Shown here one piece after another: positions 60,401 to 64,000 of a DNA stretch of 64,000 nucleotides (positions are counted from its first letter, which is position 1; the number at the start of each line of letters is the position of its first letter). Source of the DNA: Anaspis maculata (lineage: Eukaryota; Arthropoda; Insecta; Coleoptera; Scraptiidae). Under the pieces are notes generated by a model that saw nothing but the letters and a program-made list of their open reading frames with translations, was not told the origin of the DNA and made no database searches. The stretch spans positions 18,686,892 to 18,750,891 of the forward strand of contig OX421964.1 of the NCBI GenBank assembly GCA_949128115.1. Direction: 5' to 3'. Both the position numbers and the translations under genes were made by a program.

Positions 60401-61104
60401 GACGTTGGCCGTCACCTCGTCCAACACCAAGATTTTGTTCTCCCTCAGCAGCGCCCGCGCCAGGCAGAACAGCTGCCGCTGGCCCATGCTCAGGTTCGAC
60501 CCGCCCTCGTGGATCTGCGTCTCCAGCGCCATCGGCAGCTGCGAAACGTACTCCTTCAGCTCCAGCTCCTCCAGCACCGACCACAGCTTGGCGTCGTCGT
60601 ACTCGTCGAACGGATCCAGGTTTTCGCGCATCGTGCCCGTGAACAGCACCGGTTCCTGGGGGATTATCGAAATCTTCGAGCGGACCGTCTTCAGCGGCAG
60701 CTCGGTGATCGGCCGCCCGTCTATGACGATGGAGCCTTCGAAATCGACCAGGCGGAACAGGGCGGAAATTATGGAGGTCTTGCCGGCACCGGTGCGTCCG
60801 ACTATGCCGATTTTTTCGGCGGGCACGATCCGGAAGTTCAAGTTGTCCAAGGCGAACGAGTTTTTCGCCTTGTACTTCATCGAGACGGATCTGAAGATGA
60901 TTTCGCACATGCGTGGCCACGACGATGGAGCCTCTTGGTCCTTGAAGTCGTCGGTTTCGGGCTGGATTTTCGTGTATTGGACGACGCGTTCCACAGAGGT
61001 CATTTGGGTCTCGAGGTCGGACCATTGCTTCATGCCCCACTGGAACATGCCGGTCAGGCCCATCGCTTGGGTGATCATCAGGCCGATGTTACCGCTGGTT
61101 GCGT
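51454..61104 (-). CDS. ABC transporter subfamily C (MRP4-like), 3' end: NBD2 exon plus last exon
   Basis: This is an ATP-driven membrane exporter of organic anions and conjugates. Exon 61104-60152 (acceptor TTTCAG) starts in the end of the second membrane domain (GLMITQAMGLTGMFQWGMKQ), runs through VERVVQYT, and then the second nucleotide-binding domain. Counting from M at 61078: Walker A GRTGAGKT (94-101), Q-loop Q141, signature LSMGQ (196-200), Walker B ILVLDE (216-221) and H-loop H252. All catalytic residues are present. The exon ends in IAEK with donor GTAATT, phase 0. I infer the last exon at 51501-51454 (TTTGCAG, then NYNKTTHYNKEEPRQ and TGA): it is phase 0 and suits the family C-terminus. 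The intron is then 8.65 kb, full of transposons. The 5' exons lie beyond 64000. The alternative is read-through into the mariner-like element, ending at 60053. Confidence 0.85.
51893..51970 (-). mobile_element. 5'-truncated SINE fragment
   Basis: The complement of TCGGCCTATTTCTGCAAC and GCTTTCCTCCATTATAG matches the 3' end of the SINEs at 36.2 and 35.8 kb. The tRNA-like head is missing. Confidence 0.7.
52240..52472 (+). repeat. Candidate 5' LTR of the gypsy element
   Basis: The sequence starts TGTGGTGCCCC, ends CCCTTCA (TG...CA), contains AATAAACATGTG near the right end, and is followed at once by TGGCGACCGTGCAG, which looks like a tRNA primer-binding site. No second LTR exists in the window for comparison, so the left edge is an estimate. 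Confidence 0.5.
52473..55070 (+). mobile_element. Truncated Ty3/gypsy retrotransposon (PBS, gag, protease, start of pol)
   Basis: After the primer-binding site comes a ~540-bp leader, then Gag at 53013-54170: 385 codons, a coiled N-terminus, a basic Arg/Asn/Gly-rich tail (YYRNNNYSRQRGNRG) and no CCHC knuckle. Pol begins in the -1 frame, overlapping Gag within 54095-54170. Its protease has LMLDSGADTSVF and ILGLDFM. A linker follows, then the segment EEFSDIFALEED just ahead of the reverse transcriptase. Similarity stops near 55060 after KPVQ-like residues, where the sequence changes to unrelated DNA. Reverse transcriptase, RNase H, integrase, any env and the 3' LTR are missing. Both visible frames are open over 1.1 kb, so the insertion is fairly young although it cannot move itself. 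It lies on the plus strand in the ABCC intron. Confidence 0.88.
55350..58620. repeat. Direct repeats flanking the TTGCTGAA block
   Basis: CTTACCATTGTTGAGCTTTC and AATGGTTTATTGAAGGGCAAT at about 55358-55402 recur as CTTACCATTGTTAAACGTTT and AATGGTTTATTGAAGGACAAT at about 58575-58616, in the same orientation. The pair brackets the ~3-kb low-complexity block, suggesting both belong to one unit. Confidence 0.7.
55575..58560. repeat. ~3-kb degenerate TTGCTGAAAATTGCTGAATT repeat
   Basis: Words such as TTGCTGAA, TTGCTAAA, AATTGCTG and TTTTGCT recur every 15-30 bases for almost 3 kb, with no fixed register and heavy divergence. The strand bias is strong: G of GCT on the plus strand, T-rich runs. Stops in all frames make it non-coding. 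The short minus-strand open frames in it are by-products. Confidence 0.85.
58621..59099. other. ABCC intron, dispersed-repeat DNA
   Basis: Starts with ACAGGGTGTCCGGTGAGTG, one of many ACAGGGTG repeat edges in the window. No gene is recognised. Confidence 0.4.
59100..60080 (-). mobile_element. Mariner-like element with ~145-bp terminal inverted repeats
   Basis: The left end (TAACTTGACTACTTTGATTT, then GAACATAATAATACAGCATT) is mirrored at 59930-60080. Between the arms, minus-strand DNA at about 59650-59880 encodes a transposase C-terminal piece: DLTPLDYFLWDHMKNLVYQE, then AELRQRVIEADE, a pattern common to mariner/Tc1 DDE proteins. The frame is stopped and the N-terminal catalytic part is missing, so it is dead. 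It begins only about 70 bases past the ABCC donor site at 60151. Confidence 0.75.
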
Positions 61105-61859
61105 CTGAAACAAGAGGAATGTGCCTATAGTTCGATTCAAATAAAATGGCATTTCAACATCTGAGTAACTCTTATCGCCGTGATCGATTTGAAACTGATT
61201 TTCATAGCCGGTTAGCTTGAGGAATCTGGAATCTCTCAGGATTCTGTCGTATAAACCTTAATTTAAAGTCTAAACATAGTACAGCTTCTTGGATCGTAGC
61301 TAGCGAATATCTAACCGAAACCGACGCCAGTGTCCAGGTATGAATGTCACCATCTCATACTTATAGCCCAGGCGCCAGGGAAAACAATAAGGAAATAATT
61401 GTTTCCTGGCTGGAAACTAGCTTAAAACGATCTGTGTAGCTTAGGTTTTGACATACTAGTTTACTCCCTTTCGGAAATGTCGGCGTCATGTCGCCATCAT
61501 CAACAAGATGTGCACCAGCGTGGTTTTTGCCGAATATCTCAATTTTGGGTCATCTGACAGCAAAAGATGTAAGGAGTCATTTTGAAGCCTATGAAATTCT
61601 CTACAGTTTGGTTTTTCAACCAATTTTCTGCGACCTATGGTCTTTGAGATAGAGCTTCTGGAAGCAAGAGTCATTGTCGTGAAAGCTCCATGGCCACTTG
61701 ACTCAAAAAACTAAAATGTCGATGATGTGGCAAAAAAAATTTCAAAATGAGATTACTCAAGAATTCTTCATGCTATAGTTGCGGTGATGGTCTTGAGCTA
61801 TTCCTCTTGAACCATAGATTACGAATATTGAAAAGTCAAAAACGTCACATTGTACATAT
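61105..61859. other. ABCC intron, nothing recognised
   Basis: No exon-like frame with ABCC transmembrane features is seen on the minus strand here or up to 64000. The preceding ABCC exon is therefore at least 2.9 kb further right. Confidence 0.5.
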
Positions 61860-62595
61860 ACAGGGTGTACTACGGGAATCAAATCAGAACAGATAAATTT
61901 GACATATTTCTTCGATTTAGCCTATGCGAAACTCTAAGCACTTATCACGAGTCCAATATCAATATGCATTGCTCTGTAAGCTTCACTAGCTACACCTAAG
62001 AAGTGGTCAGCTCACAGCCTTCCTGTAAAATGTTTTGAAGGCCCTCCCCTCTGAAATCATCGAAACTTACAGTAGCAAGAAATGTATGTAACAGTATATT
62101 ATATACCAAGGAACCAAAGTGAATTTTTGATCCCTTGGGTGAAGTTTGTTGCTCGAGGGCCCTTTGGGTCCAAATTCCCAAATTTGAAATTCACTTTGGT
62201 CCCTTGGTATATAATATACTGTTATATACATTCCTTGGTACTGTAAATTTTTAATATTTTGAAGATTTCAGAGGGCCTTCAAAACATTTTACAGTGAAGC
62301 TGTGAGCTGACCACTTTTTTAGTGTATTAAGTTAAGCTTATAGAGTAATGGTGCGATTCTCTAAAAAATTACATTCCATAAAGGCTCTGTTACGTTGTTA
62401 TTACCTAGGCAACAGCCAATGGCCGACAGGAATTTTTACATAACAGAGCGTTTATGGAATGCTATTTTTTACAGAATAGCACCATTAATCAATTTTATAT
62501 TGGACTCGTGCTAGGTGCTTAGAGTGTCGCATATAGGCTAAATCGAAGAAATATGTAAAATTTCTCTGATCTGATTTGATTCCCTCGGTACAGCC
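61860..62595. repeat. Foldback with nested MITE
   Basis: The outer arms share CGATTTAGCCTATGCGAAAC / GCATATAGGCTAAATCG and AGCACTTATCACGAGTCC / GGACTCGTGCTAGGTGCT. Inner arms (about 62005-62310) share GGTCAGCTCACAGC, TATTATATACCAAGG and TTCACTTTGGT. Within the right half, 62348-62486 is a separate inverted repeat with ATGGTGCGATTCTCTAAAAA and its complement, flanked by TA as in mariner-type MITEs. Confidence 0.8.
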
Positions 62596-64000
62596 AGTGC
62601 CGGCCTTAGCAAGTTTGGCGCCCCGGGCAAGAATGCGAAACCGCCGCCCCTATGTTGGGTCCGCGAGCGAAGCGAGCAAAAATGAAGTATTTTTCTTGCA
62701 ATAATGGAGCTTTGTGTGCTTTTACAAATAGTCCGGTGGATTAGCGCCTAAACTATGCATTTTGTGATAAAGCAAAGGGCTTCTGGATTTACATTCTTGA
62801 GACTGAACTTGACAATTCCAGAAATGGCGCCAACGAGTTTGATGTGGCAGGTGACCTCAGGAGCCATCCAGAGCTGTAAAAGAACCCAAATCTTCCATGT
62901 TCCTCGAAGGCACCCAAATACATCATACTTCGATGCGCTGATACCCTATGGGGGGGAATTGACAAAATATGTCAATGCTAATCACGTAAGGGGGCTGAGG
63001 AGAAGGCATTTTTGTATTTGAAGGCGATTTACGGTTTTCATCAATCCTGGACAAATATGAAGAAGTTTGGTATCATTTTCGACTAAAATCGACGTTCTGA
63101 GTTCGAATAATGTGTTCAAATTACGTTAGAAACATGTTCGAACAAGTTTTTACAAAAAAACACGCTTTTTTGGTATTCAACTTTAACCTCATGGTTTTCA
63201 CTCCTCACCATAAGCATTCCATTTATTCTTACATATTCAGTTACTTTCAACTTTTCTTCAACTGCAAAAGATAGATTAGATATGCTTCTCATCTTTACAA
63301 GCTCATAGAAGTGTCTGGTCGCGAGGCCGGTTTTGCGTCAACACGGCACCTGATAAGTGACGCATGCTTCAATTTAAAAACGTGTTGCGTCATAAATAAA
63401 GACTCTATTGTACGGTTTCCAACTTTTTCTTGCAGAGGAAGAATTGTTGCTCCTTATAAAAGCAACAAACATGATATTGGAGCTGTATCGCATGCACACT
63501 ATGACTTTTCGTGTGAGGGTGCGTCAATTACAGTGTTCAAAGTTGACATAAAATAACTTTTCGGAACAAATCCTTCTAATCATCTTGTAAGAACAAAAGA
63601 CAAATCCAGTGTATGTTTTTCATCATCAAGAGATCTGAAACTGATACAATATATAACAATTTCGATTCCAGATGCCTTCGAAAATTAATAAACCTGCAGT
63701 AAAAACTTTGATATTTTCCATGATTTTTTCCCGAATCGAAATACCGAGTAATGCGATCCAAGGACACATCGATGCTGCATTTTGGGTTAGGGCAACGAAT
63801 GTACGAACCTTATACCAATAGGCATCATTTGACCCGCCGCACTTGAAATTTTGTCAATAAGGAGGCGAATGGGGGCCCTTCAAACTTTGAAGATACAAGA
63901 ACTTCCACAAAACGACCATTGAGTATCGTCATGTGCCATATAGGAAGCTTATGAGTCTTTTAGAAATGTTGGTAGCAATTGTCGCCGTGTTCGGTCCGTT
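62596..64000. other. Unassigned; hAT-like end motif and unknown open frames
   Basis: CAGTGCCGGCCTTAGCAAGT at about 62593 resembles the terminal sequence of a common hAT group, but no matching partner end is found. Open frames at 62755-63021 and 63311-63556 (+) have no domain I recognise. This should be intron of the ABCC gene. Confidence 0.4.

Noticed and set aside
60251..61130. Plus-strand open frames of 241 and 285 codons and a minus frame of 217
   Set aside because: They overlap the ABCC NBD2 exon, which has all nucleotide-binding motifs in its own frame.
1..64000. CRISPR array or bacterial-type operon
   Set aside because: No regularly spaced short repeats with unique spacers; all genes are eukaryotic with spliceosomal introns.

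Overview
This 64-kb window is nuclear DNA from an insect. The evidence is a pair of pickpocket-type DEG/ENaC channels, a 7tm_6 odorant receptor (a family restricted to insects), small spliceosomal introns, a eukaryotic tRNA-Ser with an internal promoter, and insect-style copia, gypsy, hAT, mariner and SINE debris. I cannot name the order from sequence alone. Genes are sparse islands in a matrix of nested repeats, many of them long inverted (foldback) repeats.

Left part (1-18 kb): 1-5.1 kb has no recognisable gene. The C-terminal half of a Prp28/DDX23-like DEAD-box helicase lies at 5168-6426 (+), with an in-frame stop. A complete eight-exon pickpocket gene (ppk copy A) occupies 7163-10848 (-). 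A decayed copia element (11222-14382, -) is split by a 926-bp hAT-like insertion with a clean 8-bp target duplication. Then come a foldback element, a SWIM zinc-finger remnant, two minisatellites and a reverse-transcriptase retroelement fragment (-).

Middle part (18-42.5 kb): an intronless Xaa-Pro dipeptidase (PEPD) gene at 18749-20254 (+) is followed by about 12 kb of large foldbacks (21.2-24.6, 24.6-25.1, 26.8-30.0 and 31.3-32.1 kb). A complete six-exon odorant receptor gene lies at 32872-38842 (-). Its 4.3-kb intron holds a ~175-bp tandem array and SINEs. Three more foldbacks follow (39.5, 40.0-40.8 and 41.0-42.0 kb), one of them a nearly loopless ~790-bp hairpin, and then tRNA-Ser(AGA) at 42421-42502 (+).

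Right part (42.7-64 kb): a second pickpocket gene (copy B, 42765-50612, -) is a segmental duplicate of copy A including introns and upstream DNA. It has the same eight-exon architecture but a one-base deletion in exon 4. Next is the 3' end of an ABCC (MRP4-like) transporter (-): the second nucleotide-binding domain exon at 60152-61104 and, by phase and context, a final 15-codon exon at 51454-51501. The 8.65-kb intron between them contains a truncated gypsy retrotransposon, ~3 kb of a degenerate TTGCTGAA-rich repeat and a mariner-like element.

The genes do not form a pathway. ppk A, the receptor, ppk B and the ABCC gene share the minus strand and two chemosensory or sensory-type families are represented, but the odorant receptor and the ppk genes are not related to one another. 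The most notable signals are the ppk duplication with opposite fates, the dense family of long hairpins that could make double-stranded RNA if transcribed, and the TTGCTGAA-type repeat.
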